Source of the DNA: Pseudogemmobacter bohemicus | GTDB taxonomy: Bacteria; Pseudomonadota; Alphaproteobacteria; Rhodobacterales; Rhodobacteraceae | Assembly: GCF_003290025.1 (NCBI RefSeq) | Contig: NZ_QNHG01000004.1 | Coordinates: 356,058 to 420,057, forward strand | Direction of reading: 5' to 3' | DNA length: 64,000 nucleotides | In this document: positions 8,881 to 19,165 of the stretch, in pieces | Position numbering within the stretch: the stretch's first letter is position 1 | How the letters are laid out: each line of letters begins with the position of its first letter | Program-made: the position numbers and the translations under genes | Notes under the pieces: model-generated | Told to the model about the DNA's origin: nothing | The model's database searches: none | Seen by the model: the letters and a program-made list of their open reading frames with translations, nothing else

Positions 8881-9855
8881 ATGGCTGCAAAACCAAAGGT
8901 TCTTGTCACCCGCCGCTGGCCCGCCGCGGTCGAGGCGAAAATGTCGGAGATTTTCGACACCGATCTGAACCGGGGCGACCAGCCTCTGGGGTTCGCCGAG
9001 TTCCGGGACGCCTTTCGCAGCTATGATGCGGTCTTGCCGACGGTGACCGACAAACTTCCCGCCGAGGCCTTTTGCGAGGGCTCGGCGCGGGTGAAAATCC
9101 TTGCAAATTATGGGGTTGGATTTTCGCATATTGATACCGGGTCGGCGAAAGACCGGGGCATCGTGGTGACGAATACGCCCGATGTTTTGTCGGAATGCAC
9201 CGCCGATATTGCGATGACGCTGATGCTGATGGTGGCGCGGCGTGCCGGCGAAGGTGAACGCGAGGTCCGCGACGGCAAATGGACCGGCTGGCGCCCGACC
9301 CATATGATCGGCACGCGGGTCTCGGGCGCGACACTGGGGATCATCGGCTTCGGCCGGATCGGCCAGGCCATGGCGCAACGGGCACATCATGGGTTTGGGA
9401 TGAAGATCCTCGTCCAGAACCGCTCCCAAATCGCGCCCGAGGTGCTGGCGCGCTACAATGCGGTGCAGGTGGCAAGCATCGAAGATCTGCTGCCCGCCTG
9501 CGATTTCGTCTCGCTCCACTGCCCCGGCGGTGCCGCGAACCGGCATCTGATCAATGCCCGGCGCCTTGACATGATGCGCCCGGGGGCTTTCCTGATCAAC
9601 ACCGCGCGCGGCGAAGTGGTTGATGAACATGCGCTTTCCCGCGCGCTCTGGTATGGCACCATTGGCGGCGCCGGGCTTGACGTATTTGAGCGCGAGCCGC
9701 AGATCCCCGCCGATCTTCTGAACAGCGACAACCTTGTGATGCTGCCGCATCTGGGCTCTGCCACCCGCGAGACCCGCGAGGCGATGGGGTTCCGCGTCTT
9801 TGAAAACCTGGTCGATTATTTCGAGGGTCGCGCGCCCCGCGACAGGGTGGCATGA
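8881..9855 (+). CDS. hprA: NAD(P)H-dependent hydroxypyruvate reductase (D-glycerate dehydrogenase)
   Basis: D-isomer-specific 2-hydroxyacid dehydrogenase of 324 residues that reduces hydroxypyruvate, the product of SgaA, to D-glycerate. The Rossmann motif GIIGFGRIGQAMAQRA, the NTARGEVVDE catalytic segment and the late HLGSAT histidine are present. It sits between mtkB and ppc and overlaps ppc by 4 bp, so the operon is tightly coupled. Glyoxylate reductase activity is common in this family and cannot be excluded, but the context favours hydroxypyruvate. Confidence 0.92.
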   Translation: MAAKPKVLVTRRWPAAVEAKMSEIFDTDLNRGDQPLGFAEFRDAFRSYDAVLPTVTDKLPAEAFCEGSARVKILANYGVGFSHIDTGSAKDRGIVVTNTPDVLSECTADIAMTLMLMVARRAGEGEREVRDGKWTGWRPTHMIGTRVSGATLGIIGFGRIGQAMAQRAHHGFGMKILVQNRSQIAPEVLARYNAVQVASIEDLLPACDFVSLHCPGGAANRHLINARRLDMMRPGAFLINTARGEVVDEHALSRALWYGTIGGAGLDVFEREPQIPADLLNSDNLVMLPHLGSATRETREAMGFRVFENLVDYFEGRAPRDRVA

Positions 9856-12518
9856 TGAACCGGGCGCTGCCTGATCTCGCTTTGCCCGATGACAGTGACG
9901 CAGATGCGCTGCGGCGGCTTTTGCATGAGCTGCTCGCCGAAGTGGTAAGCCAGCGGGCACCTGAGGTTGCGGCCTGGATGCGTGCCGGCGCCACCGATCC
10001 GATCCCCGCCGATGACCGCGCGATCCCCTATCTTCAGGCACTGAATATCCGCTTTCAGCTGTCGCGCATCGCGGAAGAGAATGACGGGATGCGCCAGCGT
10101 CGCCGGATCGAGGCGCGCCAGGGGCCGGAAAATGTGCCCGGCTCTTTCGCGGCGGCCTTTGCCGGGCTGGCGCAGCAGGGGCTGGATGCGGCGGCGACCG
10201 ATGCCGCGATTGCGAAGCTCGCGGTGGTGCCGACAATGACGGCGCACCCGACCGAGGCGAAACGGGTCACCATCCTGGAAATCCACCGCCGCATCTATCG
10301 CCGCCTGGTCGAGCTGGAAACCCAACGCTGGACACCGCGCGAACGCGAGGCGCTGCATGTCGAAATCCGCTGTGAAATCGAGCTGTTATGGCTGACCGGC
10401 GAATTGCGGCTGGAACGCCCCAGCCTCACCGATGAGATCAACTGGGGCATGCAGTTCTTCCGCAACAGCCTGTTCGATGCGGTGCCGCAGCTTTATGAAC
10501 GCTTCCTCGACGCGCGCGCGCAATTCGCGCCCTCTGCCGCAGCGACCGAACGTCCCTGTCTGCGCTTCAACACCTGGATCGGCGGCGATCGCGACGGCAA
10601 CCCGAATGTGACCGCCGAAGTGACGCGCGCGGCGCTTGGCGCGGGGCGGCTGGCGGCGCTGACCTGCCATATCGACGGCGTCGAGCGCGCGGCCCAGAGG
10701 CTGAGCATTTCCTGCCGCATCGTACCGGTTCCCGAGGCGAATATGGCCGCGCTGAGCGCCATCATCGCGCAAAATGGCTGCGCCACGCCCCATAGCCAGC
10801 GCAATCCGAATGAGATTTTCCGCCAGGCGCTGAGCGCGATCCTCGCCCGGCTGATTGACTGCCGGGACAGCCGCGACGGCTATCGCGGCCCGCATGAGCT
10901 GATCGCCGATCTGAGCATTGTGGAAGCCGGTCTGCTGGCCATCGGCGCCGGTGATCTTGCCAGGGCCTGGATCAGGCCTGTCCGTTGGCGCGCCGAGGTT
11001 TTCGGTTTTCGCACGACCTCACTGGATCTGCGACAAAACTCCACTATTATCAACGCGGTGCTGGATGAGATCTGGACCGCTCTGGGCGTCTCTGCGCGGA
11101 CAGGCACGCCAGCCGCTGCCGTCGAGATCCGCCGCGCCCTCGCCGATCCGGAACTGCCTCGGGTTGATGCCGCCGGTCTTGGCCCTGTCGCGCAGGACCT
11201 GCTGGCGCTTTTGCGTCTGACGCGGGAAAGCAGCCATGACCCCGAGGCTTTCGGCCCTTTCATCGTCTCGATGGCGCGCTCGGCCGAGGATATTCTGGCC
11301 GTCCATCTGCTGACACGTTATACGGCCGGCCCCTGCCCCGGCGCGCCGGCCCTGTCGGTGGTGCCGCTGTTCGAGACGATCGCCGATCTGCGCGCCGGAC
11401 CGGAAATTCTGGAAACCCTGTTGGAAAACAGCGCCTTCCGCTCTGGCCTGCGCGAGAGACGCGGCGCGGTCGAGGTCATGCTGGGCTATTCCGATTCCGG
11501 CAAAGACGGTGGGTTCCTGTGCTCCACCTGGGAGCTGCACCGCGCCCAGCGACGCATCACCGCGACACTGGCCGCCCATGGTTTCCGGCCCGCCTTCTTC
11601 CACGGGCGCGGCGGATCGGCCAGTCGGGGCGGCGCGCCGACCGAGCGCGCCATCGCAGCGCAACCCGCCGGCACCATCGGCGGCGCGCTGAAGCTTACCG
11701 AACAGGGCGAGGTTGTCTCGGCTAAATATGCCAATCGCGGCACCGCCCTCTACAATATGGAGTTGCTGACGGCCGCCGTCCTGACCCATACCGCCGGCTC
11801 CGGTCGTCAGGGGGAGGCGGGCAAGCCGGAACAGGATGAGGCGTTGGTCGCGCTGTCCGGCATGTCGCAGGCGGTCTGGTCTCGGCTGGTCGAAAGCCCC
11901 GGCTTCGTGCGCTATTTCGAAGAGGCAAGCCCGGTGGGGGAATTGTCGGCGCTGAAACTCGGCTCGCGGCCGGCGCGGCGGCATGGGGCGAAGACGCTCG
12001 CCGATCTGCGGGCGATCCCCTGGGTTTTCGCCTGGTCGCAGAACCGGCATATGCTGACCGGCTGGTACGGGTTCGGCGCGGCGATTGCGTCTTTCCTCAT
12101 GGTTCGTGGCGAGGCGGGCGAGGCGCTGCTGGCCCGGATGTTCGACACCAACCCCTTGTTTCGCATGGTGGTTGATGAGGTGGAAAAAAGCCTCGCCCAG
12201 GCCGATATGGAGGTCGCAGCCGGCTATGCCGGGCTGGTCGGTGACCGCGCGCTGGCGGAAACCCTGTTCGGGGCGATCCGCGAGGAATATAGCCGCAGCT
12301 GTGCCGCGATCCTCAGGCTGACCGGGCAGGAGCGCCTTGCGATGCGATTCCCGAATTTCCGCGAGGGGTTCGAGCGCAACAGAGTCGCGCTGGACCAGCT
12401 CAACCGCTTGCAAATCGGGCTTTTGCGTCATGCGCGGCAAAGCGACCGGCAATCGGTTTCGGTGCCACTGCTGCAAAGCATGAATTGCATCGCCGCCGGT
12501 CTTGGCTGGACCGGCTGA
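9852..12518 (+). CDS. ppc: Phosphoenolpyruvate carboxylase
   Basis: An 888-residue enzyme that carboxylates PEP to oxaloacetate, the CO2-fixing step of the serine cycle. The catalytic His lies in TAHPTEAKR (H132). The second and third signatures [11 protein letters not shown] and [12 protein letters not shown] are present, and the C-terminus ends in Gly as expected. The start overlaps the hprA stop (ATGATG; either Met could initiate). Its place in the serine-cycle operon suggests the acetyl-CoA-insensitive methylotroph type, but that is inference. Confidence 0.95.
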   Translation: MMNRALPDLALPDDSDADALRRLLHELLAEVVSQRAPEVAAWMRAGATDPIPADDRAIPYLQALNIRFQLSRIAEENDGMRQRRRIEARQGPENVPGSFAAAFAGLAQQGLDAAATDAAIAKLAVVPTMTAHPTEAKRVTILEIHRRIYRRLVELETQRWTPREREALHVEIRCEIELLWLTGELRLERPSLTDEINWGMQFFRNSLFDAVPQLYERFLDARAQFAPSAAATERPCLRFNTWIGGDRDGNPNVTAEVTRAALGAGRLAALTCHIDGVERAAQRLSISCRIVPVPEANMAALSAIIAQNGCATPHSQRNPNEIFRQALSAILARLIDCRDSRDGYRGPHELIADLSIVEAGLLAIGAGDLARAWIRPVRWRAEVFGFRTTSLDLRQNSTIINAVLDEIWTALGVSARTGTPAAAVEIRRALADPELPRVDAAGLGPVAQDLLALLRLTRESSHDPEAFGPFIVSMARSAEDILAVHLLTRYTAGPCPGAPALSVVPLFETIADLRAGPEILETLLENSAFRSGLRERRGAVEVMLGYSDSGKDGGFLCSTWELHRAQRRITATLAAHGFRPAFFHGRGGSASRGGAPTERAIAAQPAGTIGGALKLTEQGEVVSAKYANRGTALYNMELLTAAVLTHTAGSGRQGEAGKPEQDEALVALSGMSQAVWSRLVESPGFVRYFEEASPVGELSALKLGSRPARRHGAKTLADLRAIPWVFAWSQNRHMLTGWYGFGAAIASFLMVRGEAGEALLARMFDTNPLFRMVVDEVEKSLAQADMEVAAGYAGLVGDRALAETLFGAIREEYSRSCAAILRLTGQERLAMRFPNFREGFERNRVALDQLNRLQIGLLRHARQSDRQSVSVPLLQSMNCIAAGLGWTG

Positions 12519-12585
12519 ACCCGTCATTGACCCAGGCCCTGGCGCTGATCCAGGGCGTTGTTCCAGGACCAGAAAGAGGCCAGAT

Positions 12586-13884
12586 ATGCCCGATACCCGC
12601 TTTCAAAGCTCCGGCTTTTTCACCGAATCTCTTTCCTCTCGCGACCCCGATCTTTTCGGCGCGGCTCGGTCCGAGCTTAGCCGTCAGCGCGATGAGATCG
12701 AGCTGATCGCGTCCGAGAACATCGTCTCGCTCGCGGTGCTGGAGGCTCAGGGCTCGGTTCTGACGAACAAATATGCCGAGGGCTATCCGGGCAAGCGCTA
12801 TTACGGCGGCTGCCAGTTTGTCGACATTGCCGAGACGCTTGCGATCGAGCGCGCCAAAGAGCTTTTCGACTGCAAATTCGCCAATGTGCAGCCGAATTCC
12901 GGCAGCCAGATGAACCAGGCCGTCTTCCTTGCGCTGCTGAAGCCGGGCGATACTTTCATGGGGCTCGACCTGAATTCGGGCGGCCACCTGACCCATGGCT
13001 CGCCGGTCAATATGTCCGGCAAGTGGTTCAACGTGGTCTCTTACGGGGTGCGCCAGCAGGATCAGCGCCTCGATATGGACGAGGTGCGCAAACTTGCCCT
13101 CGAGCATAAGCCGAAGCTGATCCTGGCGGGTGGCACCGCCTATAGCCGTGAATGGGACTGGGCCGCCTTCCGGGCGATTGCTGATGAGGCCGGCGCTTAC
13201 CTCCATGTTGATATGGCGCATATCGCGGGCCTTGTGGCCGGCGGCGTGCATGCCTCGCCCCTGCCCCATGCCCATGTGGTGACCACCACGACCCACAAGA
13301 GCCTGCGCGGCCCGCGTGGGGGGATGGTGCTCACAAATGATGAAGATATCGCTAAGAAAATCAATTCTGCGGTCTTCCCCGGCCTGCAGGGCGGCCCGCT
13401 GATGCATGTGATCGCGGCCAAGGCCGTGGCCTTTGGCGAGGCGCTGCGCCCCGAATTCAAGGCCTATGCCGCCCAGGTGAAAACCAATGCGGCCGCGATG
13501 GCGGATGAGCTGATGAAGGGCGGCATCGACATCGTCTCGGGCGGCACCGACAACCATCTCTGCCTCGCCGATCTGCGCCCGAAAAAGGTGACCGGCAAGG
13601 CGGCCGAGGCGGCTCTGGGTCGCGCGCATATCACCTGCAACAAGAATGGCGTGCCGTTCGATCCGGAGAAGCCGTTTGTGACCTCCGGTATCCGCCTCGG
13701 CGCGCCGGCCGGAACCACGCGCGGCTTTGGCGAGGCCGAATTCCGTCAGATCGCCCGCTGGATCACCGAGGTGGTCGACGGCCTGGCCGCCAATGGCGAG
13801 GACGGAAACGCCTCCGTCGAGGCGAAGGTCAAAGCAGAGGTCAAGGCACTCTGTGACCGATTCCCGCTATACCAAACGCTCTGA
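12586..13884 (+). CDS. glyA: Serine hydroxymethyltransferase
   Basis: PLP enzyme of 432 residues that joins glycine and methylene-tetrahydrofolate to serine, the step that brings C1 units into the cycle. The ATG at 12586 is chosen from the conserved N-terminal region and a GAAAGAGG site; an in-frame upstream extension from 12502 is arginine/proline-rich and unlikely. The PLP lysine is K238 in [16 protein letters not shown]. It is the last gene of the operon, 67 bp after ppc. A strong hairpin lies downstream at 13971-13996. A second housekeeping glyA may exist elsewhere in the genome. Confidence 0.95.
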   Translation: MPDTRFQSSGFFTESLSSRDPDLFGAARSELSRQRDEIELIASENIVSLAVLEAQGSVLTNKYAEGYPGKRYYGGCQFVDIAETLAIERAKELFDCKFANVQPNSGSQMNQAVFLALLKPGDTFMGLDLNSGGHLTHGSPVNMSGKWFNVVSYGVRQQDQRLDMDEVRKLALEHKPKLILAGGTAYSREWDWAAFRAIADEAGAYLHVDMAHIAGLVAGGVHASPLPHAHVVTTTTHKSLRGPRGGMVLTNDEDIAKKINSAVFPGLQGGPLMHVIAAKAVAFGEALRPEFKAYAAQVKTNAAAMADELMKGGIDIVSGGTDNHLCLADLRPKKVTGKAAEAALGRAHITCNKNGVPFDPEKPFVTSGIRLGAPAGTTRGFGEAEFRQIARWITEVVDGLAANGEDGNASVEAKVKAEVKALCDRFPLYQTL

Positions 13885-13970
13885 ACGCTTTCACTTATCG
13901 AACATTCTCGTCGAAAAATTCCGCAAATTATGCCGATATTTTTCGTATTTCCAACATTATGCAAAAGACA

Positions 13971-14000
13971 GGGGCGCCGGATCGTACCGGCGCCCCTTCT
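13971..14000. terminator. Hairpin terminator between convergent glyA and tmm
   Basis: A perfect 10-bp stem, GGGGCGCCGG (13971-13980) with CCGGCGCCCC (13987-13996), and a 6-nt loop lies between the glyA and tmm stops. The T-run is weak (TTCT), so termination may be modest or act in both directions. Confidence 0.6.
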
Positions 14001-14036
14001 GATCGGAACCTCTCTTTTTGCGCCAGAGCGGACCGG

Positions 14037-15380
14037 TCAGTTCTGCAGATAGCTTTCCATCGTATCGTCCAGCGCATCCTTCCAGGGCGTGTGATGTTTC
14101 GGCGCCATGGTGCCGGTGATCACCGATTTGTAGGAATTGTTGCGGAAGCCCATGATGTCCTGCTTTTTGTGATCCTTCCATTCGAAGAAGATCTCACAGG
14201 CGCCATCGACGTCGAAGCTCGGATAGTCGGTCTCTTCGATCAGTTCCTTAACATAGTCACCCTGATACTGGATCGCATCATGCGCATCAGCGCCGGCATC
14301 CTCGCGCGCAACGCGGTCAGCCACATCGGCCAGCATCACCTCTTTCGACTCCGGCAGCGCGATCCGCCCCATGATCACGTCGCGGGCCCACCAGGCCTGG
14401 GCGTCGAACATGTTGAAGGTAAACCATTGATCCTGCATACCGATATAGAAGAGCGCCGGATTGTGGACATAGGCCACGCCCTTATAAAGGTCATTGGTCG
14501 CCAGCCGGTTCGCCGTTCTCAGCCGCAGTCCATCGGGCAGGAAGGGAAAGTGGTGCTTGTAGCCGGTACACAGAATGATCGCGTCGATCTTCTTGGTGGT
14601 GCCGTCGCCAAAGGTTACGATATTGCCTTCAACTTTCTGCATATTGGGCTTTTCTTCCCAATTATCCGGCCATTTGAAGCCCATCGGCGCCTTGCGATAA
14701 GTGTTGGTCACCGATTTCGCACCGTATTTCCAGCATTGCGAACCGATATCCTCAGACGAATAGGAGGTTCCGACCAGCAGCACATCCTTGCCGGTGAATT
14801 CGCGGGCATCGCGGAAGTCATGGGCATGAACGATGCGGCCGTTGAAACGCTCGAATCCCGGGAATTCCGGCACGTTCGGGGTCGAGAAATGGCCGGAGGC
14901 AACGATCACATGGTCGAATTCTTCGGAATAGCAGTGATCTTTCGGCAGATCCTGGACAGTGACGGTGAATTTCTTCGCCTTCTCATCCCAGTCCACCAGC
15001 CGGACCACGTTTTCAAAACGGATCCATTTGCGGACACCTGCCTTTTTTACACGCCCTTCGATATAGTCGAGCAACACCGCACGCGGCGGGTATGAGGCAA
15101 TCTGCTTGCCAAAATGCTCTTCAAAGGAATAGTCAGCAAATTCAAGCCCCTCTTTCGGGCCATTCGACCAGAGATAGCGGTACATCGAGCCATGAACCGG
15201 TTCGCCATACTGGTCCAGACCAGTACGCCAGGAATAGTTCCACAGCCCACCCCAGTCGGACTGCTTTTCAAAGCAGACAATCTCGGGGATTTCAGCGCCT
15301 TTGGCTTCTGCGGACTGAAAGGCGCGCAGCTGCGCAAGCCCCGAGGGGCCCGCTCCGATGACGGCGATTCTCTTACTCAT
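14037..15380 (-). CDS. tmm: Trimethylamine monooxygenase (flavin-containing monooxygenase)
   Basis: A 447-residue NADPH/FAD monooxygenase oxidising trimethylamine to TMAO. The FAD motif GAGPSG is at residues 9-14, the FMO fingerprint [11 protein letters not shown] at 179-189, and the NADP motif [10 protein letters not shown] at 204-213. The start at 15380 gives the canonical [14 protein letters not shown] and has a GGGAGC site; the frame is open 90 bp further upstream. Length and motifs fit bacterial Tmm rather than Baeyer-Villiger enzymes, and the product feeds Tdm encoded at the left edge. It converges with glyA and is divergent from the AmiC-like gene. Confidence 0.92.
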   Translation of the reverse strand: MSKRIAVIGAGPSGLAQLRAFQSAEAKGAEIPEIVCFEKQSDWGGLWNYSWRTGLDQYGEPVHGSMYRYLWSNGPKEGLEFADYSFEEHFGKQIASYPPRAVLLDYIEGRVKKAGVRKWIRFENVVRLVDWDEKAKKFTVTVQDLPKDHCYSEEFDHVIVASGHFSTPNVPEFPGFERFNGRIVHAHDFRDAREFTGKDVLLVGTSYSSEDIGSQCWKYGAKSVTNTYRKAPMGFKWPDNWEEKPNMQKVEGNIVTFGDGTTKKIDAIILCTGYKHHFPFLPDGLRLRTANRLATNDLYKGVAYVHNPALFYIGMQDQWFTFNMFDAQAWWARDVIMGRIALPESKEVMLADVADRVAREDAGADAHDAIQYQGDYVKELIEETDYPSFDVDGACEIFFEWKDHKKQDIMGFRNNSYKSVITGTMAPKHHTPWKDALDDTMESYLQN

Positions 15381-15547
15381 GCGATTGCTCCCGTTGGTCT
15401 GAACCAGTTTGCGGATTGGTTCTTTATTGACTGCACCAATTACGCGACAGGATTGCCAGCATGTCAACAAATCTTCATGCTGGGAAAGAGATTCCTGTCG
15501 GAATCGCCGCCCTCCGGGTGGTCTGGCGCTGAAACAGGGGGCAGGGG

Positions 15548-16912
15548 ATGACGGGCACGGTCAGTCTGGCGCAGCGTCTGGCGGTCGGGGGGCTGGTGCG
15601 GCGGCTTGAGACCGAGGGCGGCCAGCGGATTCCTATCGGTTTTCTGGCGCCGCTCAGCGGTCAGGTGCGATCCTGGGGGTTGCCGGGGCTTTATGGCTGC
15701 CAGATCTGGGCCGATCAGATCAATGCATCTGGCGGGATGATGATCGGTGGCCGGCGCCACCAGGTCGAGATCATGGCAGAGGATTGCGGCTATGATCCGG
15801 ACCGCGCCCTGACCGGCGCGCGTCGCCTGGTCCAGGACGGCAATGTGCGGTTCCTGATGATGCTGGGCGGCGACTCGCTGCGCCGGCTGCGGCCCTGGCT
15901 GACCGAGCGCAAGATCCTGACCTCAACGCTCCTCCCCAGCGACCTGTCCCCCGACACCCCCTATCTGATCGCGCCAAGCGAGACCCATCCCCTGTTCAAC
16001 GTCACCGCCGTCGGCTGGCTGGCCTCGACCCATCCCGATCTGAAACGGGTGGCTTTGTGCAGCCAGATGGATGAGCTTGGCCTGCCCTCGCTGGCCACCT
16101 ATCGCGCGGCTTTCGGCGCCGGGGAATTTCAGATCACCAAAGAGATCCGCTACCCCAATACCGGCGGCGATGCAGAGGAAATCGTGGCCGCCATGCTGGC
16201 GAGCGATCCGCAGATCCTGTGCTGGTGCACCAGCCATACGCCAATGGTCCATGCGCTGACCGAGGCTGCTTTCCGCCAGGGATTTACCGGCCAGATCCTC
16301 TCCTGCACCGCCGATGGCTACCGCGAGCTGATCGGGAAAACCTCGGCCGCTTTCATGGAGGGCTTTCTCTTCCAGTTCCCCGATTTCGACGACCCGGCGC
16401 TGCAGGACAAAAGCTTTTTCTTCAACCGCCCGATGCAATTCCATACCGAATATGAGCGGCGCTTTCCCGGTTCCTGGGGCTCGGTCTCCTGGGAATATGC
16501 CGCGACGCTGGATCTGTGGCATATGGCGGTGCAAAAGGCGGGCACGGTGGCGCCGGTCTCGGTGCTGGCGGCGATGAAACATGGTGGCCGGGGGGAACAC
16601 GCTTTCGGCCATGCGCGCTGGCTCGGAAGCGATTTCTACGGCAATGACAATCTGCTGGCAGGTGACTGGCCGGTGGTGCGGATCACCGGCGGCCAGGCGC
16701 GGATTGTCGGTTTCGGCTCGATCCCGGCCTGGCTGAGCGAGCATGGTGCGCGGCTGCGGCAGGAAATGGAGGCGCTTGGCCAGATGTGGTATCAGCGCCA
16801 GGGCAAGGATCCGCTGCCGATCCGCGACACCACGCTGGACAGCGCTGCCTCGGCAGAGCCTAGTCTTCCTGCATCAGAAGCTTCTGCTCCTCGATCAGTA
16901 AAAGCTTGGTGA
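15548..16912 (+). CDS. AmiC/UrtA-type ligand-binding protein without export signal
   Basis: A 454-residue type-1 periplasmic-binding-fold protein of the branched-chain amino acid/amide/urea family ([34 protein letters not shown], and a long central binding region). The N-terminus ([20 protein letters not shown]) lacks a hydrophobic signal segment or lipobox, and no permease or ATPase gene is near. It therefore resembles AmiC, the cytoplasmic amide sensor, more than a transport component. It is divergent from tmm and its 3' end overlaps the convergent gntR gene by 53 bp. A role in sensing a methylated amine or amide is inference. The start is uncertain because the G-rich stretch is very close to the ATG. 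Confidence 0.72.
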   Translation: MTGTVSLAQRLAVGGLVRRLETEGGQRIPIGFLAPLSGQVRSWGLPGLYGCQIWADQINASGGMMIGGRRHQVEIMAEDCGYDPDRALTGARRLVQDGNVRFLMMLGGDSLRRLRPWLTERKILTSTLLPSDLSPDTPYLIAPSETHPLFNVTAVGWLASTHPDLKRVALCSQMDELGLPSLATYRAAFGAGEFQITKEIRYPNTGGDAEEIVAAMLASDPQILCWCTSHTPMVHALTEAAFRQGFTGQILSCTADGYRELIGKTSAAFMEGFLFQFPDFDDPALQDKSFFFNRPMQFHTEYERRFPGSWGSVSWEYAATLDLWHMAVQKAGTVAPVSVLAAMKHGGRGEHAFGHARWLGSDFYGNDNLLAGDWPVVRITGGQARIVGFGSIPAWLSEHGARLRQEMEALGQMWYQRQGKDPLPIRDTTLDSAASAEPSLPASEASAPRSVKAW

Positions 16913-17579
16913 ATTCAACCGCACTTTCGATGTCGCGCGCGGTCAGCGTGTTGAAAAGCGTGTTGTAATAGCGCTGGCAGTCCTGGATGCGTTTGGGCGT
17001 CAGGAAACGGCGGTTCAATGCGGCGCGAAAGGCCTGATGGCGGGCCGCGATCACCAGATCATAGCAGGCCGCGATCAGCGGATTGCCGGTGCCGCGCGCG
17101 ATCTGGCGGTGGAATTCATCCTCAAGCCGGGCGAATTCACTGGCATCGGTGGTCACCGCCTCCATGGCAGAGAGCACCTCCCCCAGGGTCTCGATCTCGC
17201 GCGGCGACATGGCGATGATGGCGAGGCGGATCATCTCGGGCTCAAGAATGCCGCGCATCACCTGCAAATCGAGCGGGCTGGTCTCGGCCGCCACATCGCC
17301 CACGTCGATATCCTCATGGCGCGACAGCCCGGTGACAAAGCTGCCCGACCCCGCCCGCCTCCGGATAACACCCTGATTTTCCAAAACATCCAGCGCCTCG
17401 CGCACGGTGTTGCGCGCAACGCCCAACTCACCCGCAAGAGTGCGCTCGGAGGGCAGCCGCTCATCCACCGCATATTCCTGCGAGGTGATCCGCGCCAGCA
17501 GCGTCTCGGCCACGATCCGGACGGTCGCGCCAAGCGACTGATCGGCAAAGAGCACTGTCACCTGTTCCGGCCTGCGCAT
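16860..17579 (-). CDS. GntR-family (FadR/FCD) transcriptional regulator
   Basis: A 239-residue regulator with an N-terminal winged helix (about residues 20-85: ERLPSERTLAGELGVARNTVREALDVLENQGVIRRR) and a C-terminal helical FCD ligand-binding domain. The ATG at 17579 is preceded by GGAGAGG; an in-frame upstream extension overlaps the gmaS terminator and is not used. Its coding end overlaps the AmiC-like gene tail to tail. It lies directly downstream of the mgs-gmaS operon, so control of methylamine genes is plausible, but no operator could be assigned. Confidence 0.88.
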   Translation of the reverse strand: MRRPEQVTVLFADQSLGATVRIVAETLLARITSQEYAVDERLPSERTLAGELGVARNTVREALDVLENQGVIRRRAGSGSFVTGLSRHEDIDVGDVAAETSPLDLQVMRGILEPEMIRLAIIAMSPREIETLGEVLSAMEAVTTDASEFARLEDEFHRQIARGTGNPLIAACYDLVIAARHQAFRAALNRRFLTPKRIQDCQRYYNTLFNTLTARDIESAVEFTKLLLIEEQKLLMQED

Positions 17580-17643
17580 CCGCGCCTCTCCTGTTCCTGC
17601 TGGCCCGGATATCATCAGAAGCGCCGCGCGGGTGCAACCGAAT

Positions 17644-17670
17644 GAAAAAAGCGCGCCCGTCAGGGCGCGC
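17644..17670 (-). terminator. Rho-independent terminator of the mgsABC-gmaS operon
   Basis: Read on the minus strand, an 8-bp perfect stem (GCGCGCCC/GGGCGCGC, 4-nt loop) at 17651-17670 is followed directly by six T residues (17645-17650). It lies 50 bp past the gmaS stop and fits a classical intrinsic terminator. Confidence 0.78.
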
Positions 17671-17719
17671 AGGTCCAACGAACCGGCTCAGGTCCGGCCC
17701 GCCAGGGGATCCCATAACC

Positions 17720-19063
17720 TCAGATATCGAGGGTATTTTGTTTTTCCCATTGTGTGAAATGTCCGCAATATTCGTTCCATTCCTGTGTTTTCATTTTGAT
17801 GAATGCGGCTGAGAATTCTTCGCCTAGGGCTGCTTTGAGGCCTGTATCGGCATCGAAAGCGCGGATGGCGTCGAGGAGGTTTAGGGGCAGTTTGGGGGCG
17901 TCTTTGACGAGGTGGCCTTCGGTGTAGAAGTTGATGTCGGAGCGCGGGCCGGGGTCTGCATTGGTGCGGATGCCGTCGAGGCCTGCGGCGAGGATGACGG
18001 CCTGCATGAGATAGGGGTTTGCGGCGCCATCGGGGAGGCGGAGTTCAAACCGGCCCGGGCCTGGGACGCGGACCATATGGGTGCGGTTATTGCCGGTCCA
18101 GGTCACCGAATTCGGGGCCCAGGTGGCGCCCGAGGAGGTGCGGGGCGCGTTGATGCGTTTGTAGGAATTGACTGTCGGGTTGCAGATCAGCGCCAGCGCC
18201 GAGGCGTGTTTCATAATGCCGCCGAGGAAGGCACGGCCCTGATCTGAGAGGCCCAACTCCTTGGAATCATCGGAAAACGCGTTCGACTTTCCGTCCATGG
18301 TCCAGACCGAGATATGGGCATGGCAGCCATTGCCGGTCTTGCCCATCAGGGGCTTGGGCATGAAGGTGGCGCGCAGCCCGTATTTCTCGGCCAGGACGCG
18401 GGTCATGAACTTGAAGAAGGCGTGTTTGTCGGCGGTGGCCAGCACGTCGTCGTATTTCCAGTTCATCTCGAACTGGCCATTCGCGTCTTCGTGGTCGTTC
18501 TGATAGGGCTCCCAGCCGAGATCGAGCATCGCATCGGCGATCTCTTTGATCAGGTCATAGCGGCGCAGAAGGGCGTTCTGATCATAGCAGGGCTTGGTCG
18601 CATCATCGAATTCGTCGGCGACGGCAGACCCGTCGGGGTTCAGCAGGAAGAATTCCGGCTCCACCCCGGTTTTGACGCGCAGGCCCATCTCTGCGGCCTC
18701 ATCGACCAGTTTGCGCAAGACATTCCTCGGCGCCTGGTCGAGGGGTTTTTCTGACATGACCGGGTTCGAGGCAACCCAGGCGACCTCGGGGTTCCAGGGC
18801 AGCTGGATCACGGTCGAGGGGTCGGGGACGGCCAGCATATCGGGATGCGCCGGCGTCACGTCGAGCCAGGTCGCAAAGCCCGCGAAACCGGCGCCATCCT
18901 TGCACATATCAACAATGGCGGCGGTGGGGGCCAGCTTGGCGCGCTGATAGCCCAGGAGATCGGTGAAGGAGATCATAAAGTAGCGGATGCCATTGGCTTC
19001 GGCATATGCCTTCAGCTCGGCTCCGGTTTGCGGCTTTGCGCTTTGCCCTTTGTCCAAGGCCAT
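17720..19063 (-). CDS. gmaS: Gamma-glutamylmethylamide synthetase (glutamine synthetase III-like)
   Basis: A 447-residue glutamine-synthetase-fold enzyme that ligates methylamine to glutamate with ATP. GS signatures are visible: VEPEFFLL, NDHEDANGQFEMNW, GNGCHAHIS and NPTVNSYKRINAP. The sequence is of the GlnT/GmaS type, not housekeeping GlnA-I (no C-terminal adenylylation-site loop seen). It is the last gene of mgsA-mgsB-mgsC-gmaS, 102 bp after mgsC and followed by a good terminator. The closest alternative is GlnT of the rhizobial glxBCD-glnT cluster, which has the same organisation. The tmm/tdm/dmm neighbours favour GmaS. Confidence 0.87.
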   Translation of the reverse strand: MALDKGQSAKPQTGAELKAYAEANGIRYFMISFTDLLGYQRAKLAPTAAIVDMCKDGAGFAGFATWLDVTPAHPDMLAVPDPSTVIQLPWNPEVAWVASNPVMSEKPLDQAPRNVLRKLVDEAAEMGLRVKTGVEPEFFLLNPDGSAVADEFDDATKPCYDQNALLRRYDLIKEIADAMLDLGWEPYQNDHEDANGQFEMNWKYDDVLATADKHAFFKFMTRVLAEKYGLRATFMPKPLMGKTGNGCHAHISVWTMDGKSNAFSDDSKELGLSDQGRAFLGGIMKHASALALICNPTVNSYKRINAPRTSSGATWAPNSVTWTGNNRTHMVRVPGPGRFELRLPDGAANPYLMQAVILAAGLDGIRTNADPGPRSDINFYTEGHLVKDAPKLPLNLLDAIRAFDADTGLKAALGEEFSAAFIKMKTQEWNEYCGHFTQWEKQNTLDI

Positions 19064-19165
19064 TTTGTGGGATTCCCTGTTGTTTTGATGGCAGCTGACC
19101 CGTCGAGGGGCTGGCTGATGTTGCGAAAGGGAAAGCCGGCCCCGAGGGACCGGCTTGCCAGAATA

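Noticed and set aside
12519-12585. Glycine or folate-type riboswitch before glyA
   Set aside because: The 67-bp gap is too short and shows none of the conserved motifs I know.
15548-16912. Substrate-binding component of a TMAO ABC transporter (TmoX-like)
   Set aside because: No signal peptide, no permease or ATPase gene nearby, and the fold family is the amide/urea type.
17720-19063. Housekeeping glutamine synthetase GlnA
   Set aside because: The sequence is of the GlnT/GmaS type, is in an operon with glutamate-synthase-like subunits, and no glnB gene is adjacent.
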